Shown: positions 43,264-52,962, counted from the first letter of the stretch. The stretch: DNA of 64,000 bases from Hyphomicrobiales bacterium (GCA_900473915.1 UCNG01000005.1:153408-217407), one strand, 5' to 3'. The notes: generated by a model not told the origin, from the sequence alone. Made by a program: numbers and translations.

Positions 43264-44529
43264 GTGACTAAGGAGAATCTACTCGAAAGCGCCCTCGTTC
43301 GTCTGGACGAGGCGGCAAGCCACATCAACATCGATGCGGATGTCATCGAGAAGCTGAAATATGCACGTGAGACCATGAAAGTGCGATTGATGATTCGCAT
43401 GGACGATGGGTCGCGCAAATCCTTTCTTGCATGGCGCTGCCGCTATGACGACACGCGCGGACCGACCAAGGGCGGCATTCGCTACCATCCCGAATCGACG
43501 GCGGAGGAAGTCGAGACGCTGGCCTTCTGGATGACTTTCAAATGCGCCGTGATGAACCTGCCTTATGGCGGCGGCAAGGGTGCCATCCAGGTTGACCCGC
43601 GCCAGCTTTCCAAGGCTGAACTGGAGCGCCTTTCGCGCGCCTATATCCAGGCTTTCTCCGGCATTATCGGCCCGGACCGCGACATTCCGGCACCGGACGT
43701 CTACACCAATTCCATGATCATGGGCTGGATGGCGGATGAATATTCGCAGATCGTCGGCCAGTCGTCGCCCGCCGTCATCACCGGCAAGCCGCTGGCGCTC
43801 GGCGGTTCGCTCGGTCGCAACGATGCGACGGCGCGCGGCGGCTTCTATCTCGTGCGTCATCTGTCGCAGGATCTGGGCCTTGCTTCGCAGCTTCGCGTCA
43901 CGGTTCAGGGTTTCGGCAATGCCGGTCAGTTCATCGCCAAGCTGATGGCAAGCGACGGGCACAAGATCGTCGCCGTGTCGGATTCGTCGGGCGCCGTTTA
44001 CTGCGCCAACGGTCTTGATCTCGACGCGCTTCTGGAAGCGAAGGCACAGAACAAGTCGGTCGTCTCGACCGCCGGTACCAACGGTCATGAAGCGATCACC
44101 GCCGATGAGCTGCTTGCCGCCGAATGCGATGTTCTGGTGCCGAGCGCCATGGAAAACATGATCCATGAGGACAATGCCGCATCCATCAAGGCGAAGCTGA
44201 TTGTCGAGCTTGCAAACGGTCCCGTTACGCCGGAAGCCGACAAGATACTGGAAGAAAAGGGCATCGTGGTTCTGCCGGATATTCTGGCCAATGCCGGCGG
44301 CGTGACGGTTTCCTATTTCGAATGGGTGCAGAACCGTCAGGGCTATTACTGGACGCTGGAAGAAATCCATGAGCGCCTGAAAACCATCATGGAACGCGAA
44401 GGCCGCGCCATCTGGAACCATGCGAAGGAGCATAATGTGACGGTCCGTTCGGCGGCCTATGTCCATGCGTTGCAGCGCCTCGCACAGGCCATTGAAGCAC
44501 ACGGCACGCAGAGCGATTTCACGGCCTGA
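43264..44529 (+). CDS. gdhA: Glu/Leu/Phe/Val-type dehydrogenase (glutamate dehydrogenase)
   Basis: 421 residues. Substrate region VRLMIRMDDGSRKSFLAWRC, the catalytic lysine in LPYGGGKGAI, the NAD-binding VQGFGNAGQFIAKLMASDGH and the late NAGGVTVSYFEWVQNRQGYY are all canonical for bacterial NAD-dependent-type GDH of about 420 residues. It interconverts glutamate and 2-oxoglutarate. Start GTG 43264 has AAAGG 8 bases upstream. Divergent from the sox operon, it may recycle nitrogen or respond to the same signal. A hairpin follows the stop. Confidence 0.93.
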   Translation: MTKENLLESALVRLDEAASHINIDADVIEKLKYARETMKVRLMIRMDDGSRKSFLAWRCRYDDTRGPTKGGIRYHPESTAEEVETLAFWMTFKCAVMNLPYGGGKGAIQVDPRQLSKAELERLSRAYIQAFSGIIGPDRDIPAPDVYTNSMIMGWMADEYSQIVGQSSPAVITGKPLALGGSLGRNDATARGGFYLVRHLSQDLGLASQLRVTVQGFGNAGQFIAKLMASDGHKIVAVSDSSGAVYCANGLDLDALLEAKAQNKSVVSTAGTNGHEAITADELLAAECDVLVPSAMENMIHEDNAASIKAKLIVELANGPVTPEADKILEEKGIVVLPDILANAGGVTVSYFEWVQNRQGYYWTLEEIHERLKTIMEREGRAIWNHAKEHNVTVRSAAYVHALQRLAQAIEAHGTQSDFTA

Positions 44530-44545
44530 TCCGGCCCTTTGACAT

Positions 44546-44579
44546 CACCCCTCCTGCCAGCCTGCTGTCAGGAGGGGTG
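44546..44579 (+). terminator. Hairpin terminator after glutamate dehydrogenase
   Basis: 11-bp stem CACCCCTCCTG / CAGGAGGGGTG with a 12-base loop, 17 bases after the stop; no immediate T-tract. Confidence 0.55.
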
Positions 44580-44657
44580 GCGAACGGCGGTTTCCTTTTT
44601 CCGCCTGCGCTATAGTTTACCGTCACAAGGCACAACCAGCGTGACGGGATGAAAAGC

Positions 44658-45587
44658 ATGTCATACAGGAACTTGTTCAAGGGAAGTGCCGTCGCACTTA
44701 CCCTTCTTGCGGGCGCAATCCAGTTTTCCAGCACTGCCCAGGCGCAAGTGGTCGTTTCTTCCAAGATCGACACCGAGGGCGGCGTCCTTGGCAATATCAT
44801 TCTGGCCGTTCTGAACGCAAACGGCATCCAGACCACGGACCGCATCCAGCTTGGCGCGACGCCAGTGGTGCGCAAGGCGATCACCGCCGGCGAGATCGAC
44901 ATCTATCCCGAATATACCGGCAATGCGGCCTTCTTCTTCAACAAGGCCGACGACCCGCTGTGGAAAGATGCCGCCAAGGCGTTCGAAACGGCAAAACAGC
45001 TTGATTACGATGCCAACAAGATCGTGTGGCTCGCCCCCTCTCCCGCCAACAACACATGGGGCATCGCGGTGCGCAAGGACGTGGCCGACGAAAGCAAGCT
45101 CGCAAGCCTCAGCGATTTCGGCAAATATGTTGCAGGCGGCGGCAAGGTGGTTCTGGCAGCTTCGTCCGAGTTCGTGAATTCTGCCGCAGCCCTGCCCGCC
45201 TTCCAGACCGCCTATGGCTTCACCCTGAAACCCGACCAGCTCATCACGCTTTCAGGCGGCGATACGGCGGCGACCATTGCCGCCGCCGCCAACCAGACCA
45301 ACGGCGCCAATGCGGCCATGGTCTACGGCACCGATGGCGGCATCGCGCCCTCCGGGCTTGTCGTGCTTGAAGACGACAAGCATGTGCAGCCGGTCTACCA
45401 GCCCGCCCCGATCATCCGTGAAGAGGTTCTGAAGAAGAACCCGAAGATCGAGGAATTGCTGAAGCCGGTTTTCGCCAAGCTCGACCTCACCACCTTGCAG
45501 GACCTCAATGGCCGCGTGCAGCTCGGCGGTGAACCGGCAAAGGCGGTCGCCGAGGATTTTCTTAAAGCCAACGGTTTTCTGAAATAG
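44658..45587 (+). CDS. Osmoprotectant ABC transporter substrate-binding protein (OsmF/YehZ-like)
   Basis: 309 residues. Signal peptide about 1-30 (LFKGSAVALTLLAGAIQFSS, cleavage after TAQA). The mature protein belongs to the OpuAC/ProX quaternary-amine binding family: GNIILAVLNANGIQTTDRIQ, VRKAITAGEIDIYPEYTGNA and LEDDKHVQPVYQPAPIIREE. ATG 44658 is better spaced from GGGATG than ATG 44649; either gives a working signal. First gene of a four-gene importer in the YehZYXW order. Confidence 0.88.
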   Translation: MSYRNLFKGSAVALTLLAGAIQFSSTAQAQVVVSSKIDTEGGVLGNIILAVLNANGIQTTDRIQLGATPVVRKAITAGEIDIYPEYTGNAAFFFNKADDPLWKDAAKAFETAKQLDYDANKIVWLAPSPANNTWGIAVRKDVADESKLASLSDFGKYVAGGGKVVLAASSEFVNSAAALPAFQTAYGFTLKPDQLITLSGGDTAATIAAAANQTNGANAAMVYGTDGGIAPSGLVVLEDDKHVQPVYQPAPIIREEVLKKNPKIEELLKPVFAKLDLTTLQDLNGRVQLGGEPAKAVAEDFLKANGFLK

Positions 45588-45600
45588 GTTTTTGCCGGGC

Positions 45601-46797
45601 ATGAGCGCAGCACACGAGACGATCCGGGCAAATGGCGCGAAGGGCCTGCTTGCCTGTATCGACAAGCTCGGACTGGTTATTGCGGCAATCGGCTTATCGG
45701 GATTGCTTCTGCCTTTTGCGAATTTTCGGGCCAACCGCATCGTTCAGGGCGAGCCTCGTTACCTGTTCGATGCCCTGCCCGGCGAACTGGCGCTGGCGCT
45801 TGCGGCAATCGTGGCTGCGGGGCTGCTGATCGGCTTTGTCCGCAGCAACAGCCTGTTGCGGCTCGGGGCTGCTCTGGTCTGCCTCGCATCCGTCATGGTG
45901 GCGATCGGCCTGGCCGCGTCGTTCCTGTCGCCGGAGGGAAACAATTATGCGCGCGTCTCCCCAGCGTCCGGTTTCTGGCTCCTGTTCTTCGCCAGCGCCC
46001 TCTATGTCGCCGATGGGCTGGTCCGATTGCAGGCCGGTCCGCTCCTGCGTGTCGGCCTGCTGGTCATGGCAGGCGTGCTGCTCGCCGTGCTGCTTTCCTC
46101 CGGCCTCTGGGACGATATTTCCTTCATGAAGGAATATCAAAGCCGCGCCGACAGCTTCTGGAATGAAGCAGAACGGCATATAGCGCTGGCCCTCGGGTCG
46201 CTGCTGGCGGCCACGGCAGCGGGCATTCCGCTCGGGCTTGTCTGCCATCGCTTGGCCGGGTTGCGCGCCTTCGTGCTAAACAGCCTCAACATCGTGCAGA
46301 CCATTCCGTCCATGGCGCTGTTCGGCCTGTTGATCGCGCCGCTCGGCTGGCTTGCGGCGCAATTTCCGTGGGCGGCGAGCCTCGGCATACGCGGCATCGG
46401 CGCGGCGCCTGCCTTCGTTGCGCTGTTTCTCTATTCGCTGCTGCCAATCGTCGCCAACACGGTGGCCGGGCTGGCACAGGTGCCCGAACCCGTGACCGAC
46501 GCCGCGCGCGGCATGGGCATGACGCGGCTGCAACGGCTTTTCAGGACCGAGTTTCCGCTGGCCTTCCCGGTCATTCTCACCGGCATACGCATCGTCATGG
46601 TGCAGAATATCGGCCTGACGACCATCGCCGCGCTGATCGGCGGCGGCGGGTTTGGCACATTCGTCTTTCAGGGCATCGGCCAGACGGCGATGGACCTCGT
46701 GCTGCTTGGCGCGCTGCCGACCGTGCTTCTGGCTTTTGCCGCCGCCGTCATCCTCGATGGGGCAATCGAAATCGCCGAAGGAAGGAAAACCGCATGA
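45601..46797 (+). CDS. Osmoprotectant ABC transporter permease (YehY-like, extended N-terminus)
   Basis: 398 residues. Unlike the partner permease it has an extra N-terminal half with about five membrane helices before the BPD_transp_1 core; E. coli YehY shares this size and design. The coupling loop lies near VTDAARGMGMTRLQRLFRTE. ATG 45601 chosen; it overlaps the next gene in ATGA fashion. Likely substrate glycine betaine, choline or a related compound. Confidence 0.86.
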   Translation: MSAAHETIRANGAKGLLACIDKLGLVIAAIGLSGLLLPFANFRANRIVQGEPRYLFDALPGELALALAAIVAAGLLIGFVRSNSLLRLGAALVCLASVMVAIGLAASFLSPEGNNYARVSPASGFWLLFFASALYVADGLVRLQAGPLLRVGLLVMAGVLLAVLLSSGLWDDISFMKEYQSRADSFWNEAERHIALALGSLLAATAAGIPLGLVCHRLAGLRAFVLNSLNIVQTIPSMALFGLLIAPLGWLAAQFPWAASLGIRGIGAAPAFVALFLYSLLPIVANTVAGLAQVPEPVTDAARGMGMTRLQRLFRTEFPLAFPVILTGIRIVMVQNIGLTTIAALIGGGGFGTFVFQGIGQTAMDLVLLGALPTVLLAFAAAVILDGAIEIAEGRKTA

Positions 46798-47732
46798 TCG
46801 AGTTCGACCGGATCACCAAGCGCTACAACGGGCGCGCGGCTGTCGATGCGGTAAGCTTCACGGTCGAGCCGCACAGCATCGCGGCAATCGTCGGCACGTC
46901 CGGTTCGGGCAAGACGACGCTGCTGCGGATGGTGAACCGCCTTGTCGAACCGACGGAAGGCGAAATCCGCATTGACGGGCAGAGCGTGCTGAGCGAACCT
47001 GGCCATCAATTGCGGCGGCGGATCGGCTATGTGATCCAGCAGCATGGGCTGTTTCCGCATCGCACGGTGGCGGAAAACATCGCCACGGTGCCGGTGCTTC
47101 TGCACTGGCCCAAACAGCGCATCGACAAGCGGGTGGACGAATTGCTCGACCTGTTCCAGCTCGAACCCGCGGATTATCGCGACCGCTATCCGAACGAGCT
47201 TTCCGGCGGGCAGCAGCAGCGCGTCGGCGTGGCGCGGGCGCTTGCCGCCGGGCCGAACATACTTTTGATGGATGAACCTTTCGGCGCGCTCGATCCGGTG
47301 ATCCGCGCCAAGGCGCAGGAAGACCTGAAAACGATCCAGAAGCGGCTCGGCACGACCATCCTGCTCGTCACGCACGACATGGAAGAAGCGATCTCGCTCG
47401 GCGACCGCATCGCCGTGATGGATGACGGCAAGCTTCTGCAATTCGGCCCGCCCGCCGAAATTCTGGCCCGCCCCGCGACCGAATTCGTCGAACGGCTGGT
47501 GGGAACCGGGGAAAGGCCGTTCCGTCTTCTGTCGCTCACCGATCTGAAAACCGTGCTGCAACCGGGGGACGCCAGCGGCGAGGCGCTGCCCGTCACCGCC
47601 TCGCAGCGCGATGCGCTCGCCGCACTTTTATGGTCGGGGCGCAAGGCGCTTCCCGTTCTTGACGGCGAAGGAAGGCCGCTTGGCCGGGTGACGCTGGAAA
47701 AGCTGCTTCATCAGGCAGAGCGCCCGGCATGA
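46794..47732 (+). CDS. Osmoprotectant ABC transporter ATP-binding protein (YehX-like)
   Basis: 312 residues. Walker A VGTSGSGKTT, signature LSGGQQQRVGVARAL, Walker B ILLMDEPFGALDP, then a C-terminal stretch of about 70 residues with CBS-like character (LLWSGRKALPVLDGEGRPLG), as in OpuCA/ProV-type ATPases that sense ionic strength. Start at the ATG overlapping the permease stop; the frame is open further upstream inside the permease gene but is not coding there. Overlaps the second permease gene by 4 bases. Confidence 0.9.
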   Translation: MIEFDRITKRYNGRAAVDAVSFTVEPHSIAAIVGTSGSGKTTLLRMVNRLVEPTEGEIRIDGQSVLSEPGHQLRRRIGYVIQQHGLFPHRTVAENIATVPVLLHWPKQRIDKRVDELLDLFQLEPADYRDRYPNELSGGQQQRVGVARALAAGPNILLMDEPFGALDPVIRAKAQEDLKTIQKRLGTTILLVTHDMEEAISLGDRIAVMDDGKLLQFGPPAEILARPATEFVERLVGTGERPFRLLSLTDLKTVLQPGDASGEALPVTASQRDALAALLWSGRKALPVLDGEGRPLGRVTLEKLLHQAERPA

Positions 47733-48475
47733 AATTGCTCATGTCCCTCGTTCCGCGCGCTGTGCTTCTGGCGGTGCTGCTCCTGTTTCTGGCGCAGCCC
47801 CATCTTTTCGAGCCGGTTTTCCGCCCGCTCGTCGATGCGGGAGCCCCGGTCATCTATGACCGCGCGAACCTGATGACGCTGACCTTGCAGCATCTGGGAC
47901 TGGTGGCGCTGGCCACCTTCTGTTCGACGCTGCTTGCCGTCGCCATGGCGATCTTCGTCACGCGCAGGCAGGGCGCGGAATTCCTGCCGCTCTCGCGCAG
48001 CCTCGTGAATATAGGCCAGACTTTTCCGCCCGTCGCGGTGCTGGCGCTGGCCGTTCCCATCTTCGGTTTCGGGGACAAGCCGACGCTGATCGCCCTTTTC
48101 CTCTATGGACTGCTTCCGATTTTCGAGAACACGCTGACGGGACTGACGACATTGCCCCCGCCGGTCGTCGAAGCCGCGCGCGGCATGGGGATGACCAGCG
48201 CGCAACGGCTTGTGAAAATCGAGGTTCCGCTGGCCATGCCGGTCATTCTGGCAGGTATCAGGCTTTCCGCCGTGATCAGCCTTGCCACTGCCACCATCGG
48301 TTCGACCGTCGCGGCCAGAACGCTCGGGGAAGTCATCATTGCCGGACTGATCTCCAATAACCTCGCCTTCGTTTTGCAGGGAGGCCTCGTCGTCGCCGCA
48401 CTTGCCATACTCATCTTCGATGGCTTTCAGGCAATCGAGCATTATCTCCTGAAACGGTCCGGACGCGCCATCTGA
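47729..48475 (+). CDS. Osmoprotectant ABC transporter permease (YehW-like)
   Basis: 248 residues with six hydrophobic segments and the coupling loop VVEAARGMGMTSAQRLVKIE. Single-domain size matches YehW/OpuCB. ATGA overlap with the ATPase gene shows coupling. It closes the operon; the MerR-type copper regulator starts 72 bases later. Confidence 0.88.
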   Translation: MKLLMSLVPRAVLLAVLLLFLAQPHLFEPVFRPLVDAGAPVIYDRANLMTLTLQHLGLVALATFCSTLLAVAMAIFVTRRQGAEFLPLSRSLVNIGQTFPPVAVLALAVPIFGFGDKPTLIALFLYGLLPIFENTLTGLTTLPPPVVEAARGMGMTSAQRLVKIEVPLAMPVILAGIRLSAVISLATATIGSTVAARTLGEVIIAGLISNNLAFVLQGGLVVAALAILIFDGFQAIEHYLLKRSGRAI

Positions 48476-48547
48476 AACCTCAAGTCCTCTTTGAAATACG
48501 CCTGAACATGCCTATATCCTTGCAGGAACAAGCCAGTGAGGAACGGG

Positions 48548-48997
48548 ATGAATATCGGGCAGGCCGCCGCCGCATCGGGCATATCGGCAAAGATGATCCG
48601 CCATTATGAAACCATCGGGCTCATCGAGGCTGCCGAACGAACAGGCTCGGGCTATCGCGTCTACACGCAGAAGGATGTGGAGACGCTGCGCTTCATCCGC
48701 CGCAGCCGCGATCTCGGTTTTCAGGTCGATCAGATCAGGGAACTTCTGGCGCTGTGGCGCGACCGCAACCGCGCTTCCGCCGATGTGAAGAAAGTGGCGC
48801 TCGGCCATGTCGAGGAACTGGAGGCCAAGATGCGCCAGTTGCAGGAAATGGCCGATACGCTGCGCCATCTCGCCCAAAACTGCCATGGCGACAACCGGCC
48901 CGATTGCCCCATCATCCATCAGCTTGCCGAGCCGAAACTGGAGCCGCGCAAGCGTCCGCAAGCCCGCAAGGGCGAATTGCTGCACGGCAAGATATGA
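48548..48997 (+). CDS. cueR: Cu(I)-responsive MerR-family regulator (CueR/HmrR)
   Basis: 149 residues. The N-terminal helix-turn-helix and wing (MNIGQAAAASGISAKMIRHY, RTGSGYRVYTQKDVETLRFI) precede a dimerisation helix. The metal loop C112-x7-C120 (CHGDNRPDC) and Ser77 match E. coli CueR exactly in position and identify a monovalent-metal (Cu+, Ag+) sensor rather than a Zn sensor. ATG 48548 has GAGG 6 bases upstream. Its probable target copA is 10 kb away and has a fitting promoter (61637-61667). Confidence 0.92.
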   Translation: MNIGQAAAASGISAKMIRHYETIGLIEAAERTGSGYRVYTQKDVETLRFIRRSRDLGFQVDQIRELLALWRDRNRASADVKKVALGHVEELEAKMRQLQEMADTLRHLAQNCHGDNRPDCPIIHQLAEPKLEPRKRPQARKGELLHGKI

Positions 48998-49003
48998 AAA
49001 AGG

Positions 49004-49030
49004 AACGCCGGGATTTCTCCCGGCGTTTTC
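49004..49030. terminator. Terminator between cueR and gcd
   Basis: 10-bp stem AACGCCGGGA / TCCCGGCGTT with a TTTC loop, followed by TT on the plus strand, between convergent genes. Confidence 0.8.
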
Positions 49031-49037
49031 ATGAGTT

Positions 49038-51347
49038 TCAGCTCTTCGGCAGCGTATAGGCGATTACATAATCGCCCGGTTTGGTTCCGACCGAACCATG
49101 TCCGCCCGCAACCATCAGCACGAATTGCTGGTCGCCGACCGTATAGGTCATCGGCGTCGACTGGCCGCCTGCCGGAAGCCGGGCCTCCCAGAGCTGCTTG
49201 CCCGAAGTCAGGTCATAGGCGCGCAGATAGTCGTCAACAGCCGCGCCAAGGAAGGCGACGCCGCCAGCCGTAATCATCGGCCCGCCGATGCCCGGAACGC
49301 CGACCTTCAACGGAAGCGGGACCGGCGCCATGTCGCGGATCGTGCCGTTGCGATGCTTGTAGGCGATCTTGCCGGTGCGCAGGTCCACGCCCGCCACATA
49401 GCCCCATGGCGGCGTCTGGCAGGGAATGCCGAGCGGCCCGAGGAACGGCCCCATGAAGACGCCGTAAGGCGCGCCGTCATTGCGGTTCAGTCCCTGTTCG
49501 CTGCCCTTCTCATCCTGTCCGCGCGGCGGAATATCGGCGCGCGGCACGAGGCGCGAGGTGAAGGCGAGATAGGTCGGCATGCCGAACATGACCTGCCGGA
49601 CCGGATCGACCGCCACGCTGCCCCAGTTGAACACACCGAAATTGCCCGGATAGACAATGGTTCCGCGCAGCGAGGGCGGCGTGTAGCGGCCTTCGTAAAA
49701 CAGCTGGTGGAACTTGATGCGGCAGGCAAGCTGATCGAACATCGTCACGCCCCACATGTCGCTTTCGCGCAAGGGCGGCGGGCTGAAGGTCAGATCGGAG
49801 ATCGGCTGCGTCGGCGAGGAATGGTCTTCCGGTATGGTGCCGGTCGGCGCCGGGATTTCCTTGACCGGAATGATCGGCTCGCCCGTGCGCCGGTCGAGAA
49901 CGTAGAGATCGCCCTGTTTGGTCGGGCCGACCAGTGCCGGAACCCCGTTGATATCCAGCAGGACCGGCTGGGCCGGGACGTCCATGTCCCACAGGTCGTG
50001 GTGCACCGTCTGGCGCACCCAGCGGACCTGTCCGCTATTCACGTCGAGCGCCACGATGGACGAGGAATATTTCTCCACATTCTCGCTGCGGTCCATGCCA
50101 AGCTGGTCCGGCACCTTGTTGCCGAGCGGCACGAAGATGAGGCCCAGTTTTTCATCGACGCTGGAAACCGACCAGCTATTGGGCGAGTTCGTTGTATAGT
50201 GTTCGCCCTCCGGCAGCGGCGTGGTCACGTCCGGATTGCCGGAATCCCAGTTCCACAACAATTGCCCGCTGCGGATATCGAAGGCGCGGATGACGCCCGA
50301 CTGTTCTTCGGTCGAGTAATTGTCGTTGACGGCACCGCCGACAATGATCTTGTCGCCGACCACCGCCGGGGGCGAGGTCGAGTAATAGTAACCGGCGGGG
50401 TTGTATTTCATGCCGTGGCCGAGATCGAGCGTGCCGCCATTGGCGAAATCCGTGCAGATTTCCCCGGTCGCCGTGTCGAGCGCGATCAGGCGCGCATCGG
50501 ACGTCGGCAGATAGACGCGCTCGGCGCATTTCGCGCCTGCGGTGGCGGTCGCATCCTTCCAGTAGCTGACGCCACGGCAAGTCTGGTGCTGGCGGTCGGT
50601 GTTGAAGCCGACCTTGGGGTCGAACTTCCACTTTTCCTTGCCGGTCGCCGCATCGAGCGCAATCGCCCAGTTATGCGGCGTGCACAGATAGAGCGAATCG
50701 CCGATCTTGAGCGGCGTCACCTGATAGGTGGTTTCGCCCACATCCTGCGGCTGCTTCACATCGCCGGTCTGATATTGCCAGGCGACTTGCAGTTTGGCGA
50801 CGTTTTCCGGCGTTACCTGCGTCAGCGGCGAATAACGCTGGCCGTAAGGCGTGCGACCATATTGATGCCATTCGCCATCGGGAACATTGCCGCCGAGATC
50901 GGGCGTTGCGGCGACTTTTTCCGTCGGCAGGTCGCCTGCGATATTGTAGGGGTCCTGCGTCATGGAATAGCCCGCGACCACAAGCGCGACCAGCGATGCC
51001 ACGCCCAGCGGCAAGCCGCCGCCGCCTGCGCCGCCATTGAGCGGCTTCCTGATCCACGGGGCCAGCAGCCAGAACCCGAGCAGCACTATGAGACCGCCGC
51101 GCGCGCCAAGCTGCCACCAGTCGAAGCCGACTTCATAAACGGCCCAGCCAAGCGAGCCGAGAATGACGAGAGCGTAAACCCAAAGCGCGGCGGCGTTGCG
51201 CCGGAAAAGCAAAACGGCGGTGAACAGAAAGCCAACCGCCGCGAGTATGTAATACCAGCTTCCGCCCAGCACGGCGAGCCAGATGCCGCCCGCGCCGAGC
51301 GCCAGCCCGATCAAGAGAAGTACGAGAGAAGTTAACCAGATAAGCAA
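49038..51347 (-). CDS. gcd: Membrane-bound PQQ-dependent glucose dehydrogenase
   Basis: 769 residues. Five N-terminal membrane helices (residues about 1-140) anchor a periplasmic eight-bladed PQQ propeller; visible are GGNVPDGEWHQYGRTPYGQR, NWAIALDAATGKEKWKFDPK, and GTKPGDYVIAYTLPKS at the end. The enzyme oxidises glucose (or a similar polyol) to gluconolactone and passes electrons to ubiquinone. Start is TTG 51347 with GGGGG 7 bases upstream. No PQQ-synthesis gene lies in the window. Confidence 0.92.
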   Translation of the reverse strand: MLIWLTSLVLLLIGLALGAGGIWLAVLGGSWYYILAAVGFLFTAVLLFRRNAAALWVYALVILGSLGWAVYEVGFDWWQLGARGGLIVLLGFWLLAPWIRKPLNGGAGGGGLPLGVASLVALVVAGYSMTQDPYNIAGDLPTEKVAATPDLGGNVPDGEWHQYGRTPYGQRYSPLTQVTPENVAKLQVAWQYQTGDVKQPQDVGETTYQVTPLKIGDSLYLCTPHNWAIALDAATGKEKWKFDPKVGFNTDRQHQTCRGVSYWKDATATAGAKCAERVYLPTSDARLIALDTATGEICTDFANGGTLDLGHGMKYNPAGYYYSTSPPAVVGDKIIVGGAVNDNYSTEEQSGVIRAFDIRSGQLLWNWDSGNPDVTTPLPEGEHYTTNSPNSWSVSSVDEKLGLIFVPLGNKVPDQLGMDRSENVEKYSSSIVALDVNSGQVRWVRQTVHHDLWDMDVPAQPVLLDINGVPALVGPTKQGDLYVLDRRTGEPIIPVKEIPAPTGTIPEDHSSPTQPISDLTFSPPPLRESDMWGVTMFDQLACRIKFHQLFYEGRYTPPSLRGTIVYPGNFGVFNWGSVAVDPVRQVMFGMPTYLAFTSRLVPRADIPPRGQDEKGSEQGLNRNDGAPYGVFMGPFLGPLGIPCQTPPWGYVAGVDLRTGKIAYKHRNGTIRDMAPVPLPLKVGVPGIGGPMITAGGVAFLGAAVDDYLRAYDLTSGKQLWEARLPAGGQSTPMTYTVGDQQFVLMVAGGHGSVGTKPGDYVIAYTLPKS

Positions 51348-51749
51348 GACACTACCCCCTTCCAGTACAACCGTTCTCCCCGCTCACATGCGGGAAAATC
51401 GTGCGGACCAACCGCTCACCAATTTCGAGGCATTCCTGATTTGGCCTGATATGGCCTGATATGATCGCAAGTCTCGCAGCATTCCGTTTGCCGCACAACT
51501 CCCTGCTGCCTGCCTATCCACATAGGCGAGCATGGAAAAAATCCAGAGAGCGGAAAGGTGTTTCTTTCGGGCCGAAGGGATCAAGGGCCCGGGCGCCGCC
51601 CTTAATCAAGGCAAAATCAAGGCAGAGGGGTTTTCAGCGCTTAAACCACGCAAAATGCTGCGCGAATACGCAAATTTTCGCCGTTCAATTGTGGCGAAGG
51701 AATGGCGAAACTGTGTATCTTGTGTCTTTCAGGCGGCTTTTTCGAGATT
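51348..51749. promoter_or_regulatory. Gene-free region upstream of gcd, with two pairs of direct repeats
   Basis: 402 bases without a convincing gene. Two tandem repeats stand out: GGCCTGATAT twice at 51443-51462 and AATCAAGGCA twice (11-base period) at 51604-51624. Each spaces its units by about one helical turn, as for co-operative regulator sites. The gcd promoter should lie here. Confidence 0.4.
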
Positions 51750-52781
51750 TCAGGCTGAGCCGCGCATGATGAGATGGCTATCCAGGCGACGGATTTCCTT
51801 CTCGACTGCCGCTCCACTTTCCTGCGCATTGATCCGCGAGAAAAGCATGTCGAGACCCAGTTGCGCGATTTGCCGATAGTCCTGCGCAACCGTCGTCAGC
51901 GGCGGACAGGTGAAGCGGCTGAGCGGATGGTCATCGTGACCGGCGACGCGAAGATCGCAGCCTTCCTCGCGCCCGACATGCCGCCGTCTTTCGAAGGCTG
52001 CGGAAATAACACCGAATGCCAGGCGATCATTGGCGCAGAGAACCGTGCGCGTCGGAAACCCGCCGCGATCCAGAATCCGGCCAGCTTCCTGATAGCCCAG
52101 TTCCTCGAAATTCCAGTTTTTTGCAGCGATCGGAAGGACGATGGGCTCGACGCCCAGCCGCTCCATGGTTTCGATATAGGCCGAGCGCCGTTCCAGCGCA
52201 TTCTGGTTTACAGCCGGCATTTCGAGGAAGCACGGATGTTCGCCCGTTCGATAAAGATATTCGGTAATGTTGCCGATGCTCTGGCGATTATCGGTGCCGA
52301 CAAAAGGCTGATCGTCGCCTATACGGCTGTCGAGGAAAACCGCAGGCGTCGAATTCGACAGGCTGGAAAGCAGCTTCGCATCCGTCTCGAAACCGAGCGG
52401 AGCCATCAGGACGCCAGCGATCTTGAGAGACATGAGCGTGCGCATCGCCCGCGCCTCAAGTTTTCTCTCGCCATGCGATGACAGAACGATTGGCCAGTAG
52501 CCTTCCGCCAGACAGCGCATTTCGATCTGGCGGATGATTTCCGCATAGAACGGATCGGAGATATGGGGAACGATGACGCCGATATTCTTCGGCTTCTTGC
52601 GGTTGAGGCTGACCGCGAAGATGTTGGGCTGATAGTTATAATCCTTCAGCGCCTTCTCGATACGAAGGCGCGTCGAGGGCTTTACGCTTTCAGGATTGTC
52701 GAAATATTTCGAGACCGTGGGACGGGACAATCCGCTTGCGGCGGCGAACTCTTCCATCGTCCTGATCTTCTGTTCGGTCAT
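51750..52781 (-). CDS. LacI-family transcriptional regulator
   Basis: 343 residues. Helix-turn-helix at about 8-28 (MEEFAAASGLSRPTVSKYFD) with the hinge helix region PNIFAVSLNRKKPKNIGVIV, then a periplasmic-binding-protein-like effector domain. Divergent from the sugar importer and kinase operon, so it very likely represses it. The palindrome at 52963-52980 is a candidate operator. Confidence 0.9.
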   Translation of the reverse strand: MTEQKIRTMEEFAAASGLSRPTVSKYFDNPESVKPSTRLRIEKALKDYNYQPNIFAVSLNRKKPKNIGVIVPHISDPFYAEIIRQIEMRCLAEGYWPIVLSSHGERKLEARAMRTLMSLKIAGVLMAPLGFETDAKLLSSLSNSTPAVFLDSRIGDDQPFVGTDNRQSIGNITEYLYRTGEHPCFLEMPAVNQNALERRSAYIETMERLGVEPIVLPIAAKNWNFEELGYQEAGRILDRGGFPTRTVLCANDRLAFGVISAAFERRRHVGREEGCDLRVAGHDDHPLSRFTCPPLTTVAQDYRQIAQLGLDMLFSRINAQESGAAVEKEIRRLDSHLIMRGSA

Positions 52782-52962
52782 GCCCTCGTTTTCCCTCGGG
52801 TATCATAGCGATTTTACAGCGCTATTCACTTTTCTTTCCATGCGTAAATTTTTTTCCGCCCTGACGCAACAAATTTCAGCGGGTTGTCGGTGGACGATCC
52901 ACGCTTTCCTACTTCCGTGCCAGCTCATCCGGTCGCATCACGCCCAAATTCAATCGTTATAA

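Noticed and set aside
43279-44502. 407-codon minus-strand frame opposite glutamate dehydrogenase
   Set aside because: Shadow of a canonical gene, no recognisable motif or ribosome site.
49098-51335. 745-codon open frame on the plus strand antisense to gcd
   Set aside because: Exact mirror of a strongly supported gene; its Arg/His-rich translation has no domain and is explained by GC-rich codon use.
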